This document shows positions 33,711 to 41,891 of a stretch of 64,000 nucleotides of DNA, piece by piece; the first letter of the stretch is position 1, and each line of letters opens with the position of its first letter. A model generated the notes under the pieces. It ran no database searches and had not been told where the DNA came from. It saw only the letters and a list, made by a program, of their open reading frames with translations. Where the stretch lies: positions 62,001 through 126,000 of the forward strand of contig NZ_JACHFJ010000005.1 in the NCBI RefSeq assembly GCF_014201825.1. The letters are read 5' to 3'. A program made the position numbers and the translations under genes. Source of the DNA: Acidocella aromatica (lineage in GTDB: Bacteria > Pseudomonadota > Alphaproteobacteria > Acetobacterales > Acetobacteraceae).

Positions 33711-34055
33711 TTATTCGCGGATAACCCAGGTTTTCCGCATCGGCGAGAGCACTTCCCAGGTGCCGGTAAAGCCGGGTTCGATGACGAATCTATCCCCCGG
33801 CCCGGCCTCGATGCGCTCGCCGTCATCACTCTCGACGACGCAGGCGCCCGAAATCACCTCTACATACTCCCATTCAGCATAGGAGATGCGCCATTTGCCC
33901 GGAGTGGCCTCCCACTCCCCGGCATAGAGGCGGTCGGGCACGTTCTCATACAGCACCCAGGTCCGGGTTTGGGGCGTGCCGTAAACCACCTTCTCCGCCG
34001 CCACATCTTCCCAGGGCGCCCCACCGGCCGGGGGCAAACGCTTCAGCCCGCTCAT
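33711..34055 (-). CDS. Cupin (DUF861/EutQ-like) domain protein
   Basis: 114 residues, single beta-barrel. KWRISYAEWEYVEVISGACVVESDDGERIEAGPGDRFVIEPGFTGTWEV is the cupin_3 (DUF861) pattern with Glu in place of the first His pair, typical of this subgroup. Ligand or substrate unknown. The start overlaps the stop of the lipoprotein gene upstream by 4 bp. Confidence 0.85.
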   Translation of the reverse strand: MSGLKRLPPAGGAPWEDVAAEKVVYGTPQTRTWVLYENVPDRLYAGEWEATPGKWRISYAEWEYVEVISGACVVESDDGERIEAGPGDRFVIEPGFTGTWEVLSPMRKTWVIRE

Positions 34056-34792
34056 TGCGCCGGCATCCCCAGGGCGGCCGGCCCCGCGCCGGGCAGATAA
34101 TTGGGCACCGCTGTGTTGGTGTTCACCGCGCCGGTGGCCGGGACAGCCAAGGCGGGCGCGGAGGGAACCGCGGTGCCGGCAGGCGCGCTCAGCGGCGACG
34201 CCTGGATCACCCCACCCCCAGCCCCGCCTGAAGCCGCCGCCCCACCGCCGGTGCCAGCACCGGTGTAAACCACCCAGCTGCGGACATTATGCAGGATCTG
34301 ATACGGCAGCTGCACGTTCATCTGGTCCATCAGCCGCTTGGTCATCTGGTACAAAGCCGCCTGCATATCGGCCGGGTCACCCGAGTCCGGCGCGGTCTGG
34401 CTGGCGGTCACGCTGGCCTCGGCAAAGCCGGTCGAGCGCCCATCGGCGCTGGTCAGGTTCAGGTCCACCGTCATCGCGCCGTTGAGATTGCCATTCGCCT
34501 GGGTGATCGAGGCGTTCTGGATCGTCACCGTGCCGCTGCCGGGCTGGCCCGAGGCCTGCAGCCGGTGCTGTAGCATGCCCAGCAGCACCGGCCCGGGCGG
34601 GGCGGGATCCTTGGCCTCCAGCGCCGCCTCGTCGGGGCCCGGCACGTAGTTGTTCACCACGCTCAGGTTGGCCACCTTCAGCGTGATCGGGCGCAGATAA
34701 GAGTAGTCCAGCGGCGCGAAGCTGGGCGGCGGCTCGGAGGAGCTGCACGCGGCCAGGGCGCAGAGGGGCAGAGCGGCAAGAAGTCTCTTCAT
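34052..34792 (-). CDS. Predicted lipoprotein of unknown function
   Basis: 246 residues. Signal peptide with lipobox LAAC (MKRLLAALPLCALAACSSSEPPP; Cys 16). A central globular part (~30-165) begins PLDYSYLRPITLKVANLSVVNNYVPG and includes TVTIQNASITQANGNLNGAMTVDLNL. The C-terminal ~70 residues are low-complexity Gly/Ala/Pro/Val. I recognise no named family. It lies between hslO and the cupin gene in one operon-like run. Confidence 0.78.
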   Translation of the reverse strand: MKRLLAALPLCALAACSSSEPPPSFAPLDYSYLRPITLKVANLSVVNNYVPGPDEAALEAKDPAPPGPVLLGMLQHRLQASGQPGSGTVTIQNASITQANGNLNGAMTVDLNLTSADGRSTGFAEASVTASQTAPDSGDPADMQAALYQMTKRLMDQMNVQLPYQILHNVRSWVVYTGAGTGGGAAASGGAGGGVIQASPLSAPAGTAVPSAPALAVPATGAVNTNTAVPNYLPGAGPAALGMPAQ

Positions 34793-34799
34793 ATGTTGA

Positions 34800-35741
34800 T
34801 CAGGCTCCAGGGCGTCCGGTTACCGAATCCCGCGCGAAGCGGAAGTCGAAGTTGCAGAATTCACAGGTCATCACGATCTCTCCGTCAACCGCCATGTGGT
34901 CGAGATCATCCTGGGGAAAGCCTTCGAGAATACCGCCCAGGCGCTGGCGCGAGCAGCGGCAGCCGAAGCTAAGCGCGCGCGGCTTGCCCACGGCCACGCC
35001 CTCGCCATGGAACAGCCGGTAAAGCAGCCGCTCGGGCGGCAGCGTGTCGTCCAGCAACTCCGCGGGGGTGATGGTGTCGGCCAGGATGCAGGCGGTGCGC
35101 CACGCCTCCTCCTGCTCCTCCTCGGTCACGTCCTCGCCTATGCCCCCGGCACCCGCGATCCGCTCCAGCACCAGGGCCGAAGCCCGCCAGCCGGAAGGCG
35201 TCTCCCCCGCGGCCAGGAACACCCGCGCCGGGAGCTGCTCGGAATGCTTGAAATAGTATTCGGCCATGTTGGCGAGGCCCGGCCCCTCCAGCGCCACGAT
35301 GCCCTGCTGCGGGTCGCGGTCCATGCCCTGGTCCACGGTGAAGGCCAGATAGCCCTGCCCCAGCAGCCTGCCGGCATCGGCATCCTCGGCGATCTCGGCC
35401 TCATGGTCCACGCGCACATAGCCGCGCAGCGCCCCGGCCTCGGTGCAATCGGCCACCAGCAGGGAGACAGGACCGTCCCCGCGCGCCTGCACGGAGAAGG
35501 AGCCCTTGAATTTCAACGCGCTGGAAAGGGCCGCCGCCAGGGCCAGCGCCTGCCCGAGCAGGGCCTTTATCGGCGCCTTGTGCTCGTGGCGGGAGAGCAG
35601 CGTGGCGGCCAGCGGCCCCAGCCGCACCACCCGGCCGCGCACCGGCTGGTTGGGCAAATAAAAGGGAAGCACCCCACGGGGGACGGCCAAATCCGGCACG
35701 CCGGGGCGGGAGGAATCAAGGAAAGCTGGAAGATCTGTCAT
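34800..35741 (-). CDS. hslO: Redox-regulated chaperone Hsp33
   Basis: 313 residues. N-terminal substrate-binding core with RGVVRLG, ADCTEAGALRGYVRVD, GQGYLAFTVDQG and EYYFKHSEQLP. The C-terminal zinc switch is FGCRCSRQRLGGIL ... MTCEFCNFDFRF, so both CxC and CxxC pairs are present. Oxidation releases zinc and activates the holdase. Divergent from hldE. Confidence 0.95.
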   Translation of the reverse strand: MTDLPAFLDSSRPGVPDLAVPRGVLPFYLPNQPVRGRVVRLGPLAATLLSRHEHKAPIKALLGQALALAAALSSALKFKGSFSVQARGDGPVSLLVADCTEAGALRGYVRVDHEAEIAEDADAGRLLGQGYLAFTVDQGMDRDPQQGIVALEGPGLANMAEYYFKHSEQLPARVFLAAGETPSGWRASALVLERIAGAGGIGEDVTEEEQEEAWRTACILADTITPAELLDDTLPPERLLYRLFHGEGVAVGKPRALSFGCRCSRQRLGGILEGFPQDDLDHMAVDGEIVMTCEFCNFDFRFARDSVTGRPGA

Positions 35742-35806
35742 CGCCCTGCCACTTAATCATGTTTTCCCGCGTTGCCATAATGCCAATGCCGGGTTAGCGG
35801 TTCCGC

Positions 35807-37267
35807 ATGACCGCAGATCATACGTCCGACCTTGGCGCCTATGTGAGGAAGTTCCACCGCGCGAGCGTGCTCGTGGTGGGGGATGCGATGCTCGACCGCT
35901 ATGTGTACGGCAATGTCACCCGCGTCAGCCCCGAGGCTCCCGTTCCCATCCTCACCGTCACGCGCGAGGTGGCGATGCCCGGCGGCGCGGGCAACGTGGT
36001 GCGCAACCTCGTGGCGCTGGACGCGGCGGCCGCCTTCGTCTCCGTGGTGGGGGACGACCAGGCAGGCTCCGAGCTGACCACGCTGGTCGGCGGGCAGGAG
36101 CGCGTGGAACCCTGGCTGCTGGTGCAGGGCGGGCGCACCACCACGCTCAAAACCCGTTACATCGCCCAGGGCCAGCACCTCATCCGCGCCGACCGCGAGG
36201 AGACCATCGCCCTGCCCGAGAAGCTGGGCGAGCGCCTCGTGCGCATCGCGCTGGACGCCATGGCCGCCACCTCCGTCACCGTCCTCTCCGACTACCACAA
36301 GGGCGTGCTGAGCGAGAGCGTGACCCAGCAGCTTATCGAGGGCGCGAAGAAGCTGGGCCGCAAGATCATCGTGGACCCCAAGGGGCGGGACTACACGCGC
36401 TATCGCGGCGCCGATGTCGTCACCCCCAACCGCAAGGAACTGCACGAAGCCACAGGCCTGCCGGTGGAGACCGAGGCGCAGATCGTCCACGCGGCGCAGA
36501 GCCTGCTGCATGACTTCAATTTCGGCGCCGTGCTCGTTACCCGCGCCGAGGACGGCATGACCCTCGTCACCGCCGACGCCGTCCGCCATTACCCCGGCGA
36601 GGCCAGCGAGGTGTACGACGTCTCCGGCGCTGGCGACACCGTGGTGGCCACCCTCGCCACCGCCCTGGCCGCCGAAACCCCGCTGGAGGACGCCGCCCGC
36701 CTCGCCAACATCGCGGGTGGCATCGTGGTGGGCAAGGTCGGCACCGCCGTGGCCCGCCCGGCGGACATCCTCACCGCCATCGCCCCGGCCACGGGCGCGC
36801 TGCGCAAGGTCGTCACCCCCTCCGCCGCCGCCGAGGCCGCCGAGCGCTGGCGCCTGCGCGGCTACAAGGTGGGCTTCACCAATGGGTGTTTCGACCTGCT
36901 GCACCCCGGCCATGTGCATTTGCTGGAACAATGCCGCGCCATGTGCGACCGCCTCATCGTCGGCATCAATTCCGACGCCTCGGTACAGCGCCTGAAAGGC
37001 CCCACCCGCCCGGCCCAGGGCGAGGCCGCCCGCGCCGCCGTGCTGGCCTCGCTCGCCTCGGTCGATCTCGTCTGCCTGTTCGAGGAGGACACGCCGATCG
37101 AGCTGATCAAGCTGATCAAGCCGGACGTGCTGATCAAGGGCGCCGACTATACCCGCGATACGGTCGTGGGCGCGGATCTCGTGGAAAGCTGGGGCGGCAG
37201 TGTCGCGCTGGCGCAGCTCCTGCCCGGCCACTCCACCACCGCCACGCTGGCCCGGCTGCGGGGGTAA
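35807..37267 (+). CDS. hldE: Bifunctional heptose-7-phosphate kinase / heptose-1-phosphate adenylyltransferase
   Basis: 486 residues. N-terminal PfkB/ribokinase-type kinase (~10-330): MPGGAGNVVRNLVALDA, VVGDDQAG, DYHKGVLS and DVSGAGDTVVATLATAL. C-terminal nucleotidyltransferase (~350-486): GFTNGCFDLLHPGHVHLLEQC and GINSDASVQRLKGPTRP. It makes ADP-D-glycero-manno-heptose for the LPS core. No other LPS gene is adjacent. Confidence 0.95.
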   Translation: MTADHTSDLGAYVRKFHRASVLVVGDAMLDRYVYGNVTRVSPEAPVPILTVTREVAMPGGAGNVVRNLVALDAAAAFVSVVGDDQAGSELTTLVGGQERVEPWLLVQGGRTTTLKTRYIAQGQHLIRADREETIALPEKLGERLVRIALDAMAATSVTVLSDYHKGVLSESVTQQLIEGAKKLGRKIIVDPKGRDYTRYRGADVVTPNRKELHEATGLPVETEAQIVHAAQSLLHDFNFGAVLVTRAEDGMTLVTADAVRHYPGEASEVYDVSGAGDTVVATLATALAAETPLEDAARLANIAGGIVVGKVGTAVARPADILTAIAPATGALRKVVTPSAAAEAAERWRLRGYKVGFTNGCFDLLHPGHVHLLEQCRAMCDRLIVGINSDASVQRLKGPTRPAQGEAARAAVLASLASVDLVCLFEEDTPIELIKLIKPDVLIKGADYTRDTVVGADLVESWGGSVALAQLLPGHSTTATLARLRG

Positions 37268-37270
37268 GCC

Positions 37271-37930
37271 ATGAGCGAGGTCGATCCCTGGCCCCGCCCG
37301 GTCCCCTCGCGCACCGGCCATTCCGGCGCGCATGTGGCGCTGGAGCCGCTGCACCGCCGCCATGTGGCGGAACTGGCCGAGGCCGCGCGCAACGCCGAGG
37401 CCAGTTTCACCTACATTCCCTACGGCCCCTTTGCCGACCGCAAGGCGCTGGAAGGCTTCGTTGCCGCTTCGTCCTCGCGGTTCGATGCCCTGTTCTGGAC
37501 CATCCGCCCCGTCTCCACCGGCATGGCCTCGGGCTGGCTGAGCCTGATGAATATCGAGCCACAGAACGCCGCCATCGAGCTGGGCTCCATCTGGTTCTCG
37601 CCCCGCCTCCAACGCACCCGCGCCGCCACCGAGGCGATGTTCCTCCTCCTGCGCCACGCCGCCGAGGATCTCGGCTACCGCCGCCTGGTATGGAAATGTG
37701 ATAATCGCAACGAGGCCTCGAAGGCCGCCGCCCTGCGCCTGGGCTTCACCTATGAAGGCCTGCTCCGCGCCCATATGGTGGTGAAAAGCCAGCGGCGGGA
37801 CACCGCGATGTTCTCCATCCTGGCCGATGAATGGCCCGCAAGGCGCGACGCTATCCTCGCTTGGCTCTCGCCTGAGAATTTCGACGCGGGCGGCACCGCC
37901 ATCCGCTCCCTCGCCTCATTCCGCGGTTAG
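37271..37930 (+). CDS. GNAT-family N-acetyltransferase (RimJ/RimL-like)
   Basis: 219 residues, starting 3 bp after hldE. HVALEPLHRRHVAELAEAARNAEASFTYIPYGPF and AIELGSIWFSPRLQRTRAATEAMFLLLRHAAEDLGYRRLVWKCDNRNEASKAAALRLGFTYEGLLR are the typical acetyl-CoA binding and C-terminal GNAT elements. Probably acetylates a protein N-terminus or small amine; substrate unknown. Its 3' end overlaps the UDG-family gene by 15 bp. Confidence 0.9.
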   Translation: MSEVDPWPRPVPSRTGHSGAHVALEPLHRRHVAELAEAARNAEASFTYIPYGPFADRKALEGFVAASSSRFDALFWTIRPVSTGMASGWLSLMNIEPQNAAIELGSIWFSPRLQRTRAATEAMFLLLRHAAEDLGYRRLVWKCDNRNEASKAAALRLGFTYEGLLRAHMVVKSQRRDTAMFSILADEWPARRDAILAWLSPENFDAGGTAIRSLASFRG

Positions 37931-38488
37931 GCGGGCGACCTCTTTCTTCAGCCTAGGCAGAACCTCCTCGCCAAACCAGGGGTTCTTCTTCTCCCAGAAA
38001 TTGGTCCGCCAGGACGGGTGCGGCAGCGCCATGTACTTGCCCTTGGTTCCGGCACGCACATGCTCGGTCATGGTGCCCTTGCCCAGATACCGCTTCTGCG
38101 CGTAGCTGCCGACGAGCAGGAAGAGCTCCAACTTCGGCATCAGCGCCAGGAACTTATCGTGCCAGAGCGGGGCGCATTCCGGGCGTGGCGGGGCATCGCC
38201 CCCTTTGGGCAGCCGCCCGGGGTAGCAGAACCCCATGGGCATGATGGCCACACGCTTGGCATCGTAGAACACGTCCCGCCCGATCCCCATCCAGTCCCGT
38301 AACCGCTCGCCCGAGGCGTCGTTGAACGGGATGCCCGTCTCATGCACCTTGGTGCCCGGCGCCTGGCCGATGATGATCAGCCGCGTGGTTTTCGAGATCT
38401 GGAACACCGGCCTCGGCCCCAGCGGCAGATACGGCGCGCAGACGGTGCAGGCCCGCGCCGCCGCCGTAACCTCGTCGAACTTGCTCAC
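37916..38488 (-). CDS. Uracil-DNA glycosylase superfamily protein
   Basis: 190 residues. IIIGQAPGTKVHETGIPFNDASGERLRDW matches the family-4/5-like UDG motif 1 (GQAPG....G.PF.g.sG). LFLLVGSYAQKRYLG and LPHPSWRTNFW match motif 2 (HPS). The N-terminal cysteines (ACTVCAP) are too few for the usual four-Cys 4Fe-4S site. It may remove uracil or act as a UdgX-like variant; activity not provable here. Stop overlaps the next gene start by 4 bp. Confidence 0.85.
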   Translation of the reverse strand: MSKFDEVTAAARACTVCAPYLPLGPRPVFQISKTTRLIIIGQAPGTKVHETGIPFNDASGERLRDWMGIGRDVFYDAKRVAIMPMGFCYPGRLPKGGDAPPRPECAPLWHDKFLALMPKLELFLLVGSYAQKRYLGKGTMTEHVRAGTKGKYMALPHPSWRTNFWEKKNPWFGEEVLPRLKKEVARLTAE

Positions 38489-39198
38489 CGGCCCTCGCGC
38501 CAGATGCGGCGTTTGGAAATCACCGCGACGATGCCGAGGAAGGCAAAGAAGATCACCGCGCGCAGGCCGATCTGGTGCCGGGTGGAGAGGTTCGGGTCCG
38601 CCGCCCAGGTGAGGAACTCAGCCACGTCCGCCGCCTCCTGGCTCTGGGTGGCGGCGGTGCCGTCGGCATAGGTTACGGCATTGTCGCGCAGCACGGGCGG
38701 CATGGCGACCTGCTCGCCCGGAAACGCCTTGTTGTAGAAATGCCCTGGCAACATCGTCACGCCATCGGGCGCCGTGGCATAGCCGGTGAGCAATGCGTAA
38801 ATATATTGCGCCCCACCCGGACGCTGGGCCGCGATGGAGGAGAGATCCGGCGGCAGCGCCCCGCCAAAGGCCGACGCCGGCATGGCCGGATCCTTGAAGG
38901 GCGAGTCCAGCGTGGCCGCTGAGCCATCGGCCAGTTTCACCCCGGCGGCCACACCGGCCATCTGGTCCGGCGTCAGGCCCAAGGCCTCAAGGTCGCGGTA
39001 ATGCAGGGCGTTGGCGGAATGGCAGGCGGCACAGACGGTCTGGTACACCAGAAACCCGCGCTGGGCGGCGGCTTTGTCGATACTGCCAAGCGGCCCGTCA
39101 CTCTGGAAATGCAGCGGGGAGAGCGTGTCCTCGGCCCTGGCGTTACCGGCAACGGCGAGGCCAAGGGCCAAAAGCGGGGCGAAAAACCGGCGCATCAT
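38485..39198 (-). CDS. petC: Cytochrome c1 subunit of a bc1-like complex
   Basis: 237 residues from ATG 39198 (MMRRFF), coupled to the cytochrome b stop within ATGATG. Signal peptide to ~22, heme c site CAACH (56-60), typical c1 segments ALPPDLSSIAAQRPGGAQYIYALLTGY (~114-140), the axial Met in GEQVAMPP (Met 166) and AADVAEFLTWAADP. One C-terminal membrane anchor (~211-229) precedes RRIWREGR. All heme c ligands are intact, unlike the redox ligands of its two partner subunits. Conventionally it passes electrons from the Rieske centre to cytochrome c; that role is doubtful here. Confidence 0.92.
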   Translation of the reverse strand: MMRRFFAPLLALGLAVAGNARAEDTLSPLHFQSDGPLGSIDKAAAQRGFLVYQTVCAACHSANALHYRDLEALGLTPDQMAGVAAGVKLADGSAATLDSPFKDPAMPASAFGGALPPDLSSIAAQRPGGAQYIYALLTGYATAPDGVTMLPGHFYNKAFPGEQVAMPPVLRDNAVTYADGTAATQSQEAADVAEFLTWAADPNLSTRHQIGLRAVIFFAFLGIVAVISKRRIWREGR

Positions 39199-40301
39199 TT
39201 GGCCTCTATGGCGGTGACGAACGGGGTGAGCACCAGAAAATGGAAGAAATACCAGAAGGTGAACAGCACCAGCAGCAGGCTGGCCTGCGGGTAATTCCGC
39301 GCCGCCGCGGTGATGCCAAGCCCGATGACATCCGCCGCCAGCACCCAGGTGAAGACGCAGTACAGCCCGCCCTTGGCGCCAGCGGGGCCGGAGCGGTCGA
39401 GCCAGGGCAGCGCCGCCAGCACGGCCAGCGCGCCAACCACGCCGAGAATGCCACCCCAGATGCCCGGCAGCGCCTGGGCGATTCCGGCCAACGGCAGCAG
39501 ATACCAGGGCAGAACCGTCCCCAGCGGCAAGGTGAGCGGGTCGGCTGGCAAGGCGTTCACCGCCGGCTGGCCGAGATGCGGTGTGAAAAACGCCAGCACC
39601 GAGAAGATGAGCGCGAACACCGCCAACGCCACCAGATATTGCGCCAGATAATAGGGGAAGAAGGCCACGCCCTGGCCCGGTTCGGCCCTGGGCACCACCG
39701 CCCGGCGTGCCGCGAACAGCAGCCACAGCACCGCCATCGCCCCTACCGCCAGCACGGCATGGAACAGCTCCAGCCGCGCCAGCGTGCCGCTCCCCGCCGG
39801 ACCGCCGAAGAACCAGCCGCCGATCGCCCCCGCCGCGCCGGACAGCGCCAGCGCCCCGTTGGACGCCTTGAACAGCGACCAATAAGCCGCCGCCCCTCCG
39901 GTGAGCACAAACCCCAGCCAGCCGACCAGCAGCAGCACGGCCATCAGCTTCACCCCCAGCCCCCACACCAATTCGCCCGGCGCCCGATAGCCGCGCGTGA
40001 GCATGGCGCGGAACAGATACAGATACACCAGCCCGAACAGCGCGGTGGCGCCGGTGGCGTGGTAGGCCTGCACCAGCCAGCCATTATTCACCTCGTGCCC
40101 GATGAACCCCACCGAAGCGAAAGCGTGCCAGGGGTCGTAATACACCGCCAGCACCAGCCCCGAGAGCGTGAGGAAGGCTAGGAGAATGGCGGTCAGGCCG
40201 GGCAATGTGTCGAGATATTTGCCCTCGGGCTTATGCACCGGCGCGCACAGGCAGGCGCACAGGGCGCCGAGGCAGGGAATTTGTTTGGTTTCCGTGGTCA
40301 T
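39195..40301 (-). CDS. petB: Divergent cytochrome b of a bc1-like complex lacking heme bH ligands
   Basis: 368 residues, about eight membrane helices, clearly homologous to cytochrome b (NNGWLVQAYHATGATALFG ... YLYLFRAML ... YRAPGELVWGLG). The bL histidines are kept: His 81 and His 181. The bH histidines, expected 14 residues after each, are Tyr 95 and Leu 195. PEWY of the Qo site reads LPWY (264-267), and the conserved PWG after helix C reads TGG. The N-terminus has four cysteines (CLGALCACLC). The frame is intact and coupled to the c1 gene, so it seems maintained, but a normal Q-cycle is not possible with these residues. Confidence 0.88.
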   Translation of the reverse strand: MTTETKQIPCLGALCACLCAPVHKPEGKYLDTLPGLTAILLAFLTLSGLVLAVYYDPWHAFASVGFIGHEVNNGWLVQAYHATGATALFGLVYLYLFRAMLTRGYRAPGELVWGLGVKLMAVLLLVGWLGFVLTGGAAAYWSLFKASNGALALSGAAGAIGGWFFGGPAGSGTLARLELFHAVLAVGAMAVLWLLFAARRAVVPRAEPGQGVAFFPYYLAQYLVALAVFALIFSVLAFFTPHLGQPAVNALPADPLTLPLGTVLPWYLLPLAGIAQALPGIWGGILGVVGALAVLAALPWLDRSGPAGAKGGLYCVFTWVLAADVIGLGITAAARNYPQASLLLVLFTFWYFFHFLVLTPFVTAIEAK

Positions 40302-40313
40302 GATGCCCTCCCC

Positions 40314-40871
40314 TCAGCCCAGCCGAATTTGCGCGGCGTTGATGAATGTGAAGCGGGGAATGGCGAGATTCTTCGTCGCCGGGCCGGACCGCACGCGCCC
40401 CAGCGCGTCGTACTGGCTGCCGTCGCAGGGGCAGAGCCAGCCATCGTAATCGCCGCGCGGGTCGGATGGGTCATTACCCTCCAACGCGCAGGTTATGCCG
40501 GTGTTCAGCCCCACCACCACCACGTAATTCTGGTACGCGGCATTCACGCGCGCGGTGAAATCCGCCGGGTCGGGCAGCGTGTCCGTCACCACGGCCTGAG
40601 CGGCGGCGATCTGCTGGGCGGTGAGTTTGCGGATATAAATCGGCAGGCCGTTCCACTGCACCGTCTTGGCGGTGTTCTCGGCGATATCGGCGACATTGAC
40701 GACCATACGGGCGCGGGACTCGCTCTGCGCGTCCGGGTTCAGCGCGTCCACCAGCGGCCAGAGAACGGCCCCCGCCGCCACGGCGCTCGCCGCCCCCGTG
40801 AGAATTGTGAGAAAGCCGCGCCGGGACTCAGTCCCCTGCCCGAAAGCCTCGGTAGCTGCTGTTTCAGCCAT
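40314..40871 (-). CDS. petA: Rieske-like subunit of a bc1-like complex lacking [2Fe-2S] ligands
   Basis: Start ATG 40871 has GGGGAGA 5 nt upstream; 185 residues. Twin-Arg-like SRRGFLTILTG leads into the membrane anchor (~20-40). Box I, normally CTHLGC, reads NTGITC (123-128). Box II, normally CPCHGS, reads CPCDGS (147-152). So ligand Cys is Asn, both ligand His are Gly and Asp, and only one ligand Cys remains. The two disulfide cysteines (128, 149) and the Ser and Tyr of GSQYD are kept. The remaining fold (GDYDGWLCPC, RSGPATKNLAIP) is well preserved. It heads the operon with petB and petC. Confidence 0.88.
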   Translation of the reverse strand: MAETAATEAFGQGTESRRGFLTILTGAASAVAAGAVLWPLVDALNPDAQSESRARMVVNVADIAENTAKTVQWNGLPIYIRKLTAQQIAAAQAVVTDTLPDPADFTARVNAAYQNYVVVVGLNTGITCALEGNDPSDPRGDYDGWLCPCDGSQYDALGRVRSGPATKNLAIPRFTFINAAQIRLG

Positions 40872-40976
40872 TGTTTTCTCCCCGGAGTGAAACTCCTGTA
40901 TGCAAGGCATGAGGGCAAAGCCGAAAAATTTCAAGAGTATTCAAGAGTGGAAGCCGGGCGGGGAACATCTTAAGAG

Positions 40977-41837
40977 ATGGACATGAGCATCCCCCCACCG
41001 CATGAGACACTGAAACCCCGCGCCGCCGCCTGGTTCGCGCAACTGCGCGACCGTATCTGCGCCGAATTCGAGGCCATAGAGGATCTGGCCGGGCCGGAGC
41101 CCGGACGCTTCGTCCGCACCGCATGGGACCGCCCAGGCGGCGGCGGCGGCGTGATGAGCGTGATCCGAGGCCAGGTGTTCGAGAAGGCCGGGGTGAATGT
41201 CTCGGTGGTGGAGGGCGAGTTCTCCGAGGATTTCGCCAAGCGCATCCCCGGCACCGAGGCTGGGGCGAAATTCTGGGCGGCGGGGATCTCGCTTGTGGCC
41301 CACCCGCGCAGCCCCAGAGTGCCGGCGGTGCATATGAACACGCGCATGATTGTGACGGCCAAGGGCTGGTTTGGCGGTGGGGGCGACCTTACGCCGCTGC
41401 AACCCGGCACGGCGGAAGCGGCGGAGGACGCGGCACTTTTCCACAGCGCCTACCGCGCCGCCTGCGAGCGCCACAACCCGGATTACTACCCGAAGTTCAA
41501 AGCCTGGTGCGACGAGTATTTCTACCTGCCTCACCGCAAGGAACCGCGCGGCGCCGGTGGCATTTTCTACGATTATCTGCACTCCGGCGATGCGGAGGCC
41601 GATTTCGCCTTCACCCGCGATGTCGGCGAGGCGTTCCTGGCCGCCTACCCGCCTATCGCAAGGCGGCGCTTTGCCGAGCCCTACACGCCAGCGGAGCGCG
41701 AGGCGCAGCTTATCCGCCGCGGGCGCTATGTGGAGTTCAACCTGCTCTACGACCGCGGCACGATGTTCGGCTTGAAAACCGGCGGTAATACCGAGGCGAT
41801 CCTCATGTCCATGCCGCCGGAAGTGAAATGGCCCTAG
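40977..41837 (+). CDS. hemF: Oxygen-dependent coproporphyrinogen III oxidase
   Basis: 286 residues. [99 protein letters not shown] are all standard HemF blocks, including the conserved His residues. Converts coproporphyrinogen III to protoporphyrinogen IX with O2. Divergent from the bc1-like operon, about 105 bp apart. Confidence 0.96.
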   Translation: MDMSIPPPHETLKPRAAAWFAQLRDRICAEFEAIEDLAGPEPGRFVRTAWDRPGGGGGVMSVIRGQVFEKAGVNVSVVEGEFSEDFAKRIPGTEAGAKFWAAGISLVAHPRSPRVPAVHMNTRMIVTAKGWFGGGGDLTPLQPGTAEAAEDAALFHSAYRAACERHNPDYYPKFKAWCDEYFYLPHRKEPRGAGGIFYDYLHSGDAEADFAFTRDVGEAFLAAYPPIARRRFAEPYTPAEREAQLIRRGRYVEFNLLYDRGTMFGLKTGGNTEAILMSMPPEVKWP

Positions 41838-41850
41838 AGACTCTTCTTTG

Positions 41851-41883
41851 ATCCACCCTGGCGGCCGCCAGGGTGGATTTTTG
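41851..41883 (+). terminator. Rho-independent terminator of hemF
   Basis: Perfect 14-bp stem ATCCACCCTGGCGG/CCGCCAGGGTGGAT (41851-41864, 41865-41878) without unpaired loop bases, then TTTTTG on the plus strand. Confidence 0.88.
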
Positions 41884-41891
41884 CGGCAGCC

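Noticed and set aside
35753..37774. 673-codon minus-strand frame opposite hldE
   Set aside because: Shadow frame rich in Gly/His/Gln; hldE on the other strand has complete motifs.
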